Positions 34,786 to 42,809 of a stretch of DNA of 64,000 bases are shown piece by piece (position 1 is the first letter of the stretch; each line of letters opens with the position of its first letter). Source of the DNA: Geobacter sp. (GTDB taxonomy: Bacteria; Desulfobacterota; Desulfuromonadia; Geobacterales; DSM-12255); the NCBI GenBank assembly GCA_009684525.1, contig WKKR01000006.1:1-64000 (forward strand), in the 5' to 3' direction. The notes under the pieces are model-generated. The model did no database searches and was not told the origin of the DNA. It saw only the letters and a list, made by a program, of their open reading frames with translations. Both the position numbers and the translations under genes were made by a program.

Positions 34786-37700
34786 CTACTGGCCGACGAT
34801 GACTTCGCCGGTATCAGTGACCAATCGGGCCGGGAGTTCGAAGATGCGGCGAAAGATTTCAAAGACCCCTTTGGTCATCGCCTTCACGGGAATTGCATTG
34901 ACCGACGGATCATCCAGCTTCCCTTTTGCCTCAAAATAGGCGGTGATCAGGCTGCGGTCCTTGCCGGTCAGAATCCAGCCGACGATGGGGATCCTGCTGA
35001 CGACCTTGTCGATGGTCTGCAGTGGTTTTGCCCCGATCGTGGCATTGATCTCGTTTTTGGCCAGGTTGACGGAGCCGATTGCCGTCAGGTTGATGGCATC
35101 GCTGTCCACGTACAGATCATTGGTGGAGATGATCCCGTCCTTGATGGCAAAGGAGCCGGTAATTTCGTTGAAGGGCATACCGCCGGAAACCATGTCCGGT
35201 AGTTGAAACTTGAGGAGCTGGGAGACGTTCAGGATCGAAAAGATCTTGGAGAGCGTAGCAAAACGCCGTAACGAACCTTCCTCGACCCGGAGACGGGCAG
35301 ATCCCAGTGCGGTGCGCTTGATGTCGGCGCTGGTCTCGCCTTTTGCGGTCAGCTCTCCCTGCAGGAAAACGGTCCCTTTGACCTCCTGTTTCTTTATGTC
35401 CAATGCGTGCAGAAGACGTTCGGCCGATGCGTTTTCCAGCTTGTAGCTGGTCTGCAGGCGACGTTCGGTGCCCGATGTCCCCAGGTCGATCCGCGCTGTT
35501 CCGCTCAGTTTCCCCCCTGCCAGCGACGCTTCCAGGGGCTGGAGGTAGAGGATCTTGTTCTCGAGCATGACCACGCCCTTCAACTGCTCGAACGGGATAT
35601 TGCGGACCGTGCCGGTATCGGCCCTGACCGTGGCCTTGAGGGTGACCTGCGGCGAAGGGCCGGGTGACGGTTTTTCCTGCTCCAGACCGGTTAACAGCAG
35701 CAGGTCCTCCACTACCAGCCGTGGCGCCAGGAGCGTGAGGTCGAGACTCGGGTTGTCAAGGTCATGTACGGTCCCTTTCACGGTCAGGATGGTGTTGTTC
35801 ACCTGGCCGGAGAGCCCTGCTATCTGCAGGGAATTGTCTTTCAGGGTGATGTTGCCTGCCAGCCGGGCGATCTTGAAACCTGCCTGCGGCACCTGGAGTC
35901 CCAAGTCGGCGGGGTCCAGGAGCGGGGTGCTGAAGCTGAGCCTTATGGTCGGCTTGGTGAATCCCGCAAGGCTGCCCCTCCCCTGGATCGTGGAACTGCC
36001 CAGCTTGGCGCTCAGATGAGAACTCTCCAGGGTCGTCCCCTTGAAGGTCACGGTACCGTTGATGGCGCTGACCGTCTTGATCTTCTCCGTGGGTTTGAAG
36101 GAGAATCCGGAAAGGGAGACGGTCCCTTTCCAGCCCAGGTCTGCCGGACTGCCGCTCGGCGATTCCCCCTGCAGCGATGCCTGGATAAGGCCGGAGGTCT
36201 GGTAACGGGAGGCCTGGGGGAGCATGGCGGCAATATCTTGCGCTGCGAAGCGGTTGGTTCTGATGTTGATCCCGAGCCACTGCTTTTTGCCGTACAGATA
36301 GTCGGCACTGAGGGAAAATGCCAGGGGGGCAAGGTTGTAACGCAGCGAGGTCAGCTTCATCTCGTCTTTGCTAATCGATCCCTGGAAGCTCAAGGAATTC
36401 GCCCGGCCTGCCGGTTTCTTTATGACGTCGGGGTAACTGTATGCGGCAGCGCTCAGGTCCCATTCGCCAGAGATGCCGTAGCCGGATGTCGGTCCATTGC
36501 CGGACAGTTTCAGGGTGGAGTCACCGATGAAGGCGAGTTTCTTACCCCAGTCCCGGCCCATGAGCCAGGCAATTTCCGGCTGGTTTGGCTTCATGGTCAT
36601 GGTGAAGGGATACGTGCAGGGGGGCTGGGGATTATACAGCTCGGTGATCCTACCCTCCAGAGCAAATGGGGAACTGCCGAACCGGGCGGTCATGCCGCTT
36701 AAGATGAAGTCTTCCCCCTTCATCGCCAGCCCCCCCTTGATGTCGCTGAACAGCGGAACATTGGGGCCGAAGGTCATGATCCCCCGTTCGACGCGGCCAC
36801 GGATATAGAGAACCTTGTAGTTGTCGCCGACCCCCATATTGGCGATCTGGCTGACACGTCCTTCAAGGCGTCCCTCATCCAGCCGGTAGGTGCCGCCGAT
36901 GATGTGCTGCTCGATGAAATCCGCCGTATCCTTGACGATGATCCCGTAAGGGACATAACCGCGGAACTCTTCCAGCCGGAATGGCGCGGTGGTGGCATTG
37001 GCGACGATCCGCGGGTCCTTGGTGTTGATGTCAAGGATGTCGCAACTTCCCTTGACCTTGAGGGTATCGACCTTGAGGTTGAGTGATTTCACCATGACCG
37101 CAGAAGGGGTCCGTTCCAGGGAATAGCTGAGGTTGACCGTCTGGGGGGTCAGGATACTGTGAAAAACCTGCGGGTAGGAAAAGCGGAGACCGTCGATCCT
37201 GACCTCGCCGGCAGTGGTGAACGAGGAGGGTGTTCCCTTGAGGTCGATATCCAGGTCGAATCGGCCAGTCACCTGTTCAAAGGGGACATACGTGCGGTAA
37301 TACGGCCAGTAGAATTCCGGGTTGAGCCCTTTGGCAATGATCTTCACGTTCAGGTCGACGGCCGACCAGGGCTGGCCCTCTTTGGGCAACCGGATCGTCC
37401 CCCCGAAGGTAAGCGGGGTTTTCCGGTTGTTTTCCGCCAGATCGGTGGTCAGTTTGAACTTTGCCTTTTTCCCCCGCTTCAGATGATCCAGGTACAGGTC
37501 GGTGTTGTTCATCACCATGGTTATGGGCTGGGGAGAGATGGCCTGGTCGGTGAGGCGGATCGTGCCACCGTCCAGCCAGATATCCCGAATGCCGGGAGAG
37601 ATGCTTTCTTCCTTTCGAGTTTCCAGCAGATCGCTGATGTTGAAGCTGCCGTCTTTATAGCGCACCAGGGAGACCGTCGGGCTTTTCAGGGAAATCTCCT

Positions 37701-38022
37701 TCAGAACGACCTTTTTTTCGAGCAGGTGCAGCAAGGAGAGTTTGAAGTCGATCCGTTCCGCAGAGAGGAAATCGCTGGAGCCATCCTTTTCCTTCACCAC
37801 GACCTGCTTGAATGAAAAGGCCGGCCCCCGGCGTAGCGTGAATTCTCCAGTGCTATAGACTACCGGGCGGTTGAGGGCTTTTTGCAGTTCATCAATGATC
37901 TGGGTCTTGTAGGTGTCGAGATGAAGGAGCCGGATTGCGGCATAGGTGCCAAAGGTGCCCACAAGGGCGGCAATGGCAAGCAGGATCAGGCCGGTAACGA
38001 TGAAAGTGCGGGATTTTTTCAT
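34786..38022 (-). CDS. Large AsmA/YhdP-like envelope protein
   Basis: A 1078-residue protein with one N-terminal TM anchor (TFIVTGLILLAIAALVGTFGTYAAI, about 5-29), an AsmA-type beginning (LHLDTYKTQIIDELQKALNRPVVY, FSFKQVVV, LSLLHLLEKKVVLKEISLKSPTVSLVRYKDGSFNISDLL) and a long stretch of beta-strand repeats. The C-terminal 200 residues carry the AsmA_2-like GSARLRVEEGSLRRFATLSKIFSILNVSQLL and IDKVVSRIPIVGWILTGKDRS. Such proteins bridge the periplasm and are linked to phospholipid transport to the outer membrane. The long plus-strand frames over it are shadows. Confidence 0.87.
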   Translation of the reverse strand: MKKSRTFIVTGLILLAIAALVGTFGTYAAIRLLHLDTYKTQIIDELQKALNRPVVYSTGEFTLRRGPAFSFKQVVVKEKDGSSDFLSAERIDFKLSLLHLLEKKVVLKEISLKSPTVSLVRYKDGSFNISDLLETRKEESISPGIRDIWLDGGTIRLTDQAISPQPITMVMNNTDLYLDHLKRGKKAKFKLTTDLAENNRKTPLTFGGTIRLPKEGQPWSAVDLNVKIIAKGLNPEFYWPYYRTYVPFEQVTGRFDLDIDLKGTPSSFTTAGEVRIDGLRFSYPQVFHSILTPQTVNLSYSLERTPSAVMVKSLNLKVDTLKVKGSCDILDINTKDPRIVANATTAPFRLEEFRGYVPYGIIVKDTADFIEQHIIGGTYRLDEGRLEGRVSQIANMGVGDNYKVLYIRGRVERGIMTFGPNVPLFSDIKGGLAMKGEDFILSGMTARFGSSPFALEGRITELYNPQPPCTYPFTMTMKPNQPEIAWLMGRDWGKKLAFIGDSTLKLSGNGPTSGYGISGEWDLSAAAYSYPDVIKKPAGRANSLSFQGSISKDEMKLTSLRYNLAPLAFSLSADYLYGKKQWLGINIRTNRFAAQDIAAMLPQASRYQTSGLIQASLQGESPSGSPADLGWKGTVSLSGFSFKPTEKIKTVSAINGTVTFKGTTLESSHLSAKLGSSTIQGRGSLAGFTKPTIRLSFSTPLLDPADLGLQVPQAGFKIARLAGNITLKDNSLQIAGLSGQVNNTILTVKGTVHDLDNPSLDLTLLAPRLVVEDLLLLTGLEQEKPSPGPSPQVTLKATVRADTGTVRNIPFEQLKGVVMLENKILYLQPLEASLAGGKLSGTARIDLGTSGTERRLQTSYKLENASAERLLHALDIKKQEVKGTVFLQGELTAKGETSADIKRTALGSARLRVEEGSLRRFATLSKIFSILNVSQLLKFQLPDMVSGGMPFNEITGSFAIKDGIISTNDLYVDSDAINLTAIGSVNLAKNEINATIGAKPLQTIDKVVSRIPIVGWILTGKDRSLITAYFEAKGKLDDPSVNAIPVKAMTKGVFEIFRRIFELPARLVTDTGEVIVGQ

Positions 38023-38146
38023 AAATTCAGGTAATGTTTAATACGGGTGGTGTGGGCTGTGTAGAGCCTCGGTGAGGTTCGGCAGCCTGCCGGTGTCGCA
38101 GGTGGAGCCATATCCGGGGAGTGCAGCCGGATCGGAGAAGCCTGGC

Positions 38147-38527
38147 TTACGGTTCGTCCTGCTTGCTCTGGTGGCTTTTGATGAAATTGAACAGCTCGTC
38201 CATGACTTTGCCGCTGTCACCGGTATTGTGGGCCATGATGTTGCGGAGATGGATGAAAGAGTCGGTGCTCATCTTGATGAATTTGAGTGCGGCACCGTCC
38301 GCTCCGGAGCGGATGACCACGCCCTTGAGATTGACCGGGATCTGCGGCGTGACGCCGGTAAGGTAGATCGTGACGTCAACCTCTTCGTCCTGCGGGATAG
38401 TCTCTGCCAGCTTGACGAACATTCCCTGCAGACTGAGATTTTCCACTTCCCCCTTGTAACTTTTGTCGGTCCACTTTATGACACTCCCGACATTGAAAGG
38501 GATGCGGGAAAAATTGCGCTTTTCCAT
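38147..38527 (-). CDS. PilZ domain protein
   Basis: A 126-residue single-domain protein with the c-di-GMP-binding motifs RNFSR (residues 4-8, the RxxxR motif) and NLSLQGMFV (the D/NxSxxG motif), followed by LKGVVIRSGADGAALKFI. It should bind c-di-GMP. The C-terminal helix is about 40 residues. It lies upstream of the AsmA-like gene on the same strand, 124 bases apart, and is divergent from rpoH. Confidence 0.92.
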   Translation of the reverse strand: MEKRNFSRIPFNVGSVIKWTDKSYKGEVENLSLQGMFVKLAETIPQDEEVDVTIYLTGVTPQIPVNLKGVVIRSGADGAALKFIKMSTDSFIHLRNIMAHNTGDSGKVMDELFNFIKSHQSKQDEP

Positions 38528-38563
38528 TGCTGCGCCTCCTGGAGATGGCAGGGATGATGGGTG

Positions 38564-38592
38564 ATTCTACGGCAATTCGGTTGCATACGCAA
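38564..38592 (-). promoter_or_regulatory. Probable promoter of the PilZ gene
   Basis: On the minus strand TTGCGT (38592-38587), 17-base spacer, TAGAAT (38569-38564), 37 bases upstream of the PilZ start. It is the best promoter match on that strand in the 343-base gap 38528-38870. The central part of that gap (about 38640-38770) is GC-rich and shows no feature I can name. Confidence 0.5.
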
Positions 38593-38773
38593 GGGTACCT
38601 TTTGAATGAACCATATTATCGGAAAATGTCAAGCCTGACGGAGGGTTGCGGTCGCGATTCCATGGCAATCCCGGTCGGGGCGCTCTCGCGGAGGTGTGGG
38701 CCTGACCCGTAGCGCGAGGGAGTGCGGCTGGAGGAGCCGGGTGCGTTCCCGCGAAGAAGTCGCTCCTCCCCCC

Positions 38774-38832
38774 TTGAAATTCTTCCGACCAGCTGCTATA
38801 TTTTATTAGCACTCTAGGGTACGGAGTGCTAA
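38774..38832 (+). promoter_or_regulatory. rpoH promoter with perfect CIRCE operator
   Basis: TTGAAA (38774-38779), 17-base spacer, TATATT (38797-38802), directly followed by TTAGCACTC (38806-38814), 9 bases and GAGTGCTAA (38824-38832). This is the CIRCE consensus without mismatch, the binding site of the heat-shock repressor HrcA. It covers the start site region of rpoH, whose ATG is at 38871. The sequence CCCTTGAAA also resembles a sigma-32 -35 element, so autoregulation is possible. Confidence 0.93.
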
Positions 38833-38870
38833 TGTCTGATTGAAATGCCGAGAGCAGGGAGGAACCAACG

Positions 38871-39725
38871 ATGACCATGGCATTGCCGGTTGTTGCCGAT
38901 AGTCTTTCACTCTATTTTGCAGAGATCAAGAAGTTTCCCGTCCTCTCCCCGGAAGAGGAGCACGAGTTGGCGGTCCGTTTCTACCGTGACAAGGATATCG
39001 AGGCTGCCCACCGGCTGATTACCGCCAATCTCCGGTTCGTGGTGAAGATTGCCGCCGAGTATCGCGCCTATGGGATGAAGATGCTCGACCTGATCCAGGA
39101 AGGGAATGTGGGTCTGATGATGGCGGTCAGGAAGTTCAACCCCCACCGGGGGATCCGTCTCATCTCCTACGCGGTCTGGTGGATCAGGGCCTACATCCAG
39201 AACTATATCATCTCCAGCTGGAGCCTGTTGAAGATCGGGACGACCCAGGCCCAGAAGAAGCTCTTTTTCAAGCTGAGCCAGGCCAAGAACGCCATCATGG
39301 AGTTGATGGGCCATGACGACACCCGAGCCACCGCAGAGGCCTTGGATGTGAAAGAAACTGAGATCATCGAGATGGACCAGCGGATGCGAGGGGAATTCTC
39401 CCTGGATGCGGTGATCGGGGATGATGACGGCTCGACCCTCCTCGACGGGCTGGCCGACGAGCGGCTCAACCAGGAAGAAGTCCTTGCGGATCTGCAAGAG
39501 AACCGCCTCCTGCAGCGGCAGATCGGCCATGCAGTTGCAGGTCTCAACGACAAGGAGCGCTTCATCATCGAAAAACGGGTAACCGCCGATGACCCGCTGA
39601 CCCTGCAGGAGATCGCCGATCATTTCGCCATCTCCCGCGAACGGGTCCGCCAGATCGAGGAAGGTGCACTCAAGAAGATCAAGAAGGTGCTGCTGCCGCT
39701 CATGGCAGAGCCCGCCGGTGCTTGA
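38871..39725 (+). CDS. rpoH: RNA polymerase heat-shock sigma factor sigma-32
   Basis: A 284-residue group 3 sigma-70 family protein. Region 1.2 (LSLYFAEIKKFPVLSPEEEHELAVRFYRDKDIEAAHRLITANLRFVVKIA), region 2 (YRAYGMKMLDLIQEGNVGLMMAVRKFNPHRGIRLISYAVWWIRAYIQNYI), and region 4 helix-turn-helix (LTLQEIADHFAISRERVRQIEEGALKKIKK). The RpoH-type WWIRAYIQNYII and WSLLKIGTTQAQKKLFF stretches separate it from RpoD/RpoS. It is read from a promoter overlapped by CIRCE, joining the HrcA and sigma-32 circuits, and ends at a terminator at 39898. Confidence 0.95.
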   Translation: MTMALPVVADSLSLYFAEIKKFPVLSPEEEHELAVRFYRDKDIEAAHRLITANLRFVVKIAAEYRAYGMKMLDLIQEGNVGLMMAVRKFNPHRGIRLISYAVWWIRAYIQNYIISSWSLLKIGTTQAQKKLFFKLSQAKNAIMELMGHDDTRATAEALDVKETEIIEMDQRMRGEFSLDAVIGDDDGSTLLDGLADERLNQEEVLADLQENRLLQRQIGHAVAGLNDKERFIIEKRVTADDPLTLQEIADHFAISRERVRQIEEGALKKIKKVLLPLMAEPAGA

Positions 39726-39761
39726 GGCGCTGCCGGCCTGCAGCTTGTGACCGAGAGGGGC

Positions 39762-39880
39762 GGTTGTTGAAAAACAGCCATCTCGCCGCCGTCCTCGAAA
39801 GCCTCCGTGTGCGGCGTAGCGCTGCTACGCCTCCGTGGGGCTTTCTGTGGGTGCGACGATCTGACTATTTTTAAACAACC
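39762..39880. repeat. Palindromic interspersed repeat (REP/MITE-like), 119 bases
   Basis: The ends GGTTGTTGAAAAA (39762-39774) and TTTTTAAACAACC (39868-39880) are inverted copies with one mismatch. The centre is a hairpin GGCGTAGC-GCT-GCTACGCC (39813-39831) nested in AAAGCC(TCCG)...(TCCG)GGGGCTTT. No open frame is inside. It looks like a small non-autonomous element or REP-type repeat between rpoH and its terminator. Confidence 0.75.
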
Positions 39881-39897
39881 TGGGTTTTCTACAACTT

Positions 39898-39924
39898 GAG
39901 GGGGGTGTATGCCCCTCTTTTTTT
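39898..39924 (+). terminator. Intrinsic terminator downstream of rpoH
   Basis: GAGGGG (39898-39903), 8-base loop, CCCCTC (39912-39917), seven Ts. It follows the palindromic repeat and precedes the MoeB/ThiF gene by 53 bases. Confidence 0.85.
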
Positions 39925-39977
39925 ATTCCCGCGCGGGTGACCGGGCGGCACAACATCTCCCTTTGACAGGTGGCTCC

Positions 39978-40760
39978 ATGCTCTCCAAGCAACAGGAAGA
40001 ACGTTACGCGCGGCATCTCATGCTCGATCAGGTGGGGATTGCCGGCCAGGAACGGCTTCTCGCCGGTCGGGTATTGGTGATCGGTGCCGGCGGCCTCGGC
40101 TCGCCAGTGGCGCTCTACCTGGCCGCAGCCGGGGTCGGCACCATCGGTATCGCAGATCCCGATCAGGTGGAGCTCTCCAACCTGCAGCGGCAGATCCTGC
40201 ATCATGTCACCGACCTGGGGCGGCCCAAGGTTGAGTCGGCCGGGGAGAAGCTTCTGGCCGTCAATCCGGAGCTGACGATTCGCCCCTACCGGTTGCGGGT
40301 CACTGCCGATACCCTCACCGATCTCCTCGGCGAGTATGACTTTGTGGTCGACTGCACCGACAACTTCGCTGCCAAGTTTCTCATCAACGATGCTTGTGTC
40401 ACAAGCGGCACCCCATTTTCCCATGGCGGCATTCTCCGATTCGACGGCCAGACCATGACCGTTCAGCCGGGCAGTTCCGCCTGTTACCGCTGCATCTTCC
40501 CCGACATGCCCGACGAGCATACCGCAGTCGCCTGTTCCCGGGCGGGCGTCTTCGGGGTTTTGCCGGCAGTCATCGGCTCGATCCAGGCCACCGAGGTGCT
40601 CAAACACCTGCTCGGCAAGGGGGATCTGCTGTACGACCGTCTCCTGACCTACAATGCCTTGCGCATGGTTTTCCGCGAGATTCCAGTTCGTCGAAGTGCC
40701 ACCTGCCCCGTGTGCGGCACGCAGCCCGGCATCCGCGACCTGTCGGGCCTTAAGGGGTAA
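39978..40760 (+). CDS. moeB: Adenylyltransferase of the MoeB/ThiF/HesA family
   Basis: A 260-residue E1-like enzyme. N-terminal RYARHLMLDQVGIAGQERLLAGRVLVIGAGGLGSPVALYLAAAGVG (ATP-binding GxGxxG), DPDQVELSNLQRQILH, VVDCTDNFAAKFLINDAC and two CxxC zinc pairs (CYRC and CPVC). It adenylates the C-terminal Gly-Gly of a sulfur carrier such as MoaD or ThiS. Those partners are not next to it, so MoeB versus ThiF cannot be decided. The start at 39978 is preferred over the frame opening at 39909, which overlaps the terminator. Confidence 0.88.
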   Translation: MLSKQQEERYARHLMLDQVGIAGQERLLAGRVLVIGAGGLGSPVALYLAAAGVGTIGIADPDQVELSNLQRQILHHVTDLGRPKVESAGEKLLAVNPELTIRPYRLRVTADTLTDLLGEYDFVVDCTDNFAAKFLINDACVTSGTPFSHGGILRFDGQTMTVQPGSSACYRCIFPDMPDEHTAVACSRAGVFGVLPAVIGSIQATEVLKHLLGKGDLLYDRLLTYNALRMVFREIPVRRSATCPVCGTQPGIRDLSGLKG

Positions 40761-40909
40761 TGGGTGTGGTTGCATTTTCTCTGTCGCGTGGTATTAGGTT
40801 ATTGCATCGGTAACGGCAGCAGAGGCATCGGGAAACGGCAGCGGGATTCCCACCCCTTCCTCCTTCTGCCCACTCGACTCAACTTCAAACTGCAAAGGAG
40901 ATACGACAG

Positions 40910-41488
40910 ATGACGTACACTGCCAAGGATTATGGAAAGCTGATCGGCATGCCCGGTTTCGGCGAGACGCTGCTGAAGAATCATTTCACCCTCTATCAGG
41001 GGTATGTGGCGAACACCAACAAGGTGCTTGAAGCCCTTGACGGGCTGCTCAAGGCCGACAAGGCCGCAACCCCCGAGTTTGCCGAGCTCAAGCGCCGCCT
41101 CGGCTGGGAGTTCAACGGCATGCGGTTGCACGAACTCTATTTCGAGAACCTGGGAGGGGCTGCTCCGCTCGACCAGAATGGTGCCCTGGCCAAAAAGATG
41201 GCCGACAGCTTCGGCAGCGTGGCTGCCTGGGAAAAGGATTTCCGTGCCACCGGCGCCATGCGGGGCATCGGCTGGGTGGTTCTCTACCAGGACCTGACCA
41301 ACGGCAATCTGATCAATTTTTGGATCAATGAGCACGACGTGGCAAATGCCGCCGGCTGCCAGCCGATCCTGATCATGGACGTATTCGAGCATGCCTTCAT
41401 GCTGGATTATGGTCTGAAGCGGGCGGATTACATCGAGTCCTTCTTCAAGAACATCGACTGGAAAGCGGCAGAGGCGCGGCTGAAGTAG
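40910..41488 (+). CDS. sodB: Iron/manganese superoxide dismutase, divergent
   Basis: A 192-residue SodA/B-family protein. Likely metal ligands are the His in LKNHFTLYQGYV, the His in RLHELYFENLGG and Asp plus His in IMDVFEHAFMLDYG. The ending LKRADYIESFFKNIDWKAAEARL is typical of the family. Relative to E. coli SodB, the His-His before QTYV is replaced by Leu-Tyr and the Trp in DVWEH by Phe, so this is a divergent subgroup. No signal peptide. It has a good ribosome site (AAAGGAG) and its own terminator. Whether it uses Fe or Mn is not visible. Confidence 0.87.
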   Translation: MTYTAKDYGKLIGMPGFGETLLKNHFTLYQGYVANTNKVLEALDGLLKADKAATPEFAELKRRLGWEFNGMRLHELYFENLGGAAPLDQNGALAKKMADSFGSVAAWEKDFRATGAMRGIGWVVLYQDLTNGNLINFWINEHDVANAAGCQPILIMDVFEHAFMLDYGLKRADYIESFFKNIDWKAAEARLK

Positions 41489-41519
41489 CCCCGGCAACGG
41501 TGTTGCTGTAATTTCCCGA

Positions 41520-41547
41520 GGCGGGGCCGCTATGCCCCGCCTTTTTT
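41520..41547 (+). terminator. Intrinsic terminator after the superoxide dismutase gene
   Basis: GGCGGGGC (41520-41527), loop CGCTAT, GCCCCGCC (41534-41541), then six Ts. It separates the dismutase gene from the following adaptor gene. Confidence 0.9.
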
Positions 41548-41575
41548 GTCATACTTCTCCGTGGAGTTCCGCTGC

Positions 41576-42793
41576 ATGGCAGACAACGATCTGAACAGGC
41601 TCACCATCGATAAACGGGCGTCCGCATTCACCCCTGGCCGGCGTCGGCGAAAGCGCTGGCTGATCATCGGACTTCTCGTCCTTCTTATGGCGGGGGCGGG
41701 CATTCGCTGGCTGCTGCTGTCGACGGTGACGGTGGAAACCGGTACGGTTACCCTCATCTATCCTTCCCAGACCTTTACCCTGCTCAATGCCAGCGGCTAC
41801 GTGGTTGCCCAGCGCAAGGCGGCGGTCGCGGCAAAGACCACCGGCCAGCTGGAGTGGCTCGGGGTGCAGGAGGGGAGCAAGGTAACGGCGGGTCAGATCA
41901 TCGCACGCCTGGAGAACCGTGACGTGACAGCCTCCCGCAACCAGGCCGCAGCCGGTCTGGTCACGGCCCGGGCCAACCTGGAGGAGGCCGGGGCCGAACG
42001 GCTCGATGCGGAGCGTTCGTTCAAGCGGATGCAGGAGCTGGTTGCATCGGGGATCGTTGCCCAGTCCGATTACGATGCGGCTGAGGCAAGGCTCAAGCGC
42101 GCCAGGGCGGCCGAGGCAGGGATGGCATCGGCAGTCAAGGGTGCCGGGGCTGCCCTGTCCGGGGCCGATGCCGCTCTCGACTACACCCTGATCCGCGCTC
42201 CGTTCGATGCCGTGGTGCTGACCAAGAACGCCGATGTGGGAGATATCATCACCCCGATCGGCGCGGCAGCCAATGCCAAGGCCGCAGTGGTGACCATCGC
42301 CGACCTGGGGTCGCTGCAGGTGGAGGCGGATGTTTCCGAGTCGAACCTGGCCAAGGTCAACGTGGGGCAGCCCTGCGAGGTCCAGCTGGATGCCCTCCCC
42401 GATGTCAGGTTTCGCGGCGTGCTGCAGACCATCGTCCCGACCGCAGACCGGAGCAAGGCGAGTGTGATGGTCAAGGTCAGATTCGTTGACCGGGATGCGC
42501 GGGTCCTGCCGGAGATGAGCGCCAAGGTCGCCTTTCTGGAGCGGGAGGAAACCCTGGCCGAGAAGCGGCCGAAAACGGCTGTGATCCCGGCGGCGGTTGC
42601 CGAACGAAACGGCGCCAAGCTGCTCTATGTGGTGAAGGATGGCAGAGTAAGGGGGGTGCCGGTCACCCTCGGCCCCAGGATCGGCGATCTAGTGGAGGTG
42701 ACAAGCGGCGTCAAGGCGGGTGAAACGGTGGTGACCAAGCCTTTGGACCGGCTCAGGGACGGGATGAAGGTCAAGCTGGCCGAGAAGAGATAG
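41576..42793 (+). CDS. Periplasmic adaptor protein of an efflux pump (MacA/RND membrane-fusion family)
   Basis: A 405-residue membrane-fusion protein. A cytoplasmic basic stretch and one TM segment (KRWLIIGLLVLLMAGAGIRWLLL, about 25-47) precede the lipoyl/barrel part (VVAQRKAAVAAKTTGQLEWLGVQEGSKVTAGQIIARLENRDV), a coiled-coil hairpin (about 110-195, rich in Ala/Glu/Arg) and the beta barrel (DYTLIRAPFDAVVLTKNADVGDIITP, VEADVSESNLAKVNVGQPCEV, FRGVLQTIVPTADRSKASVMVKV). It is the kind of adaptor used with MacB-type ABC exporters; such genes lie 2.3 kb downstream, separated by htpX and a response regulator. Start ATG at 41576 with GTGGAGT upstream. Confidence 0.85.
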   Translation: MADNDLNRLTIDKRASAFTPGRRRRKRWLIIGLLVLLMAGAGIRWLLLSTVTVETGTVTLIYPSQTFTLLNASGYVVAQRKAAVAAKTTGQLEWLGVQEGSKVTAGQIIARLENRDVTASRNQAAAGLVTARANLEEAGAERLDAERSFKRMQELVASGIVAQSDYDAAEARLKRARAAEAGMASAVKGAGAALSGADAALDYTLIRAPFDAVVLTKNADVGDIITPIGAAANAKAAVVTIADLGSLQVEADVSESNLAKVNVGQPCEVQLDALPDVRFRGVLQTIVPTADRSKASVMVKVRFVDRDARVLPEMSAKVAFLEREETLAEKRPKTAVIPAAVAERNGAKLLYVVKDGRVRGVPVTLGPRIGDLVEVTSGVKAGETVVTKPLDRLRDGMKVKLAEKR

Positions 42794-42809
42794 CGCGGAT
42801 TCCTGCCGT

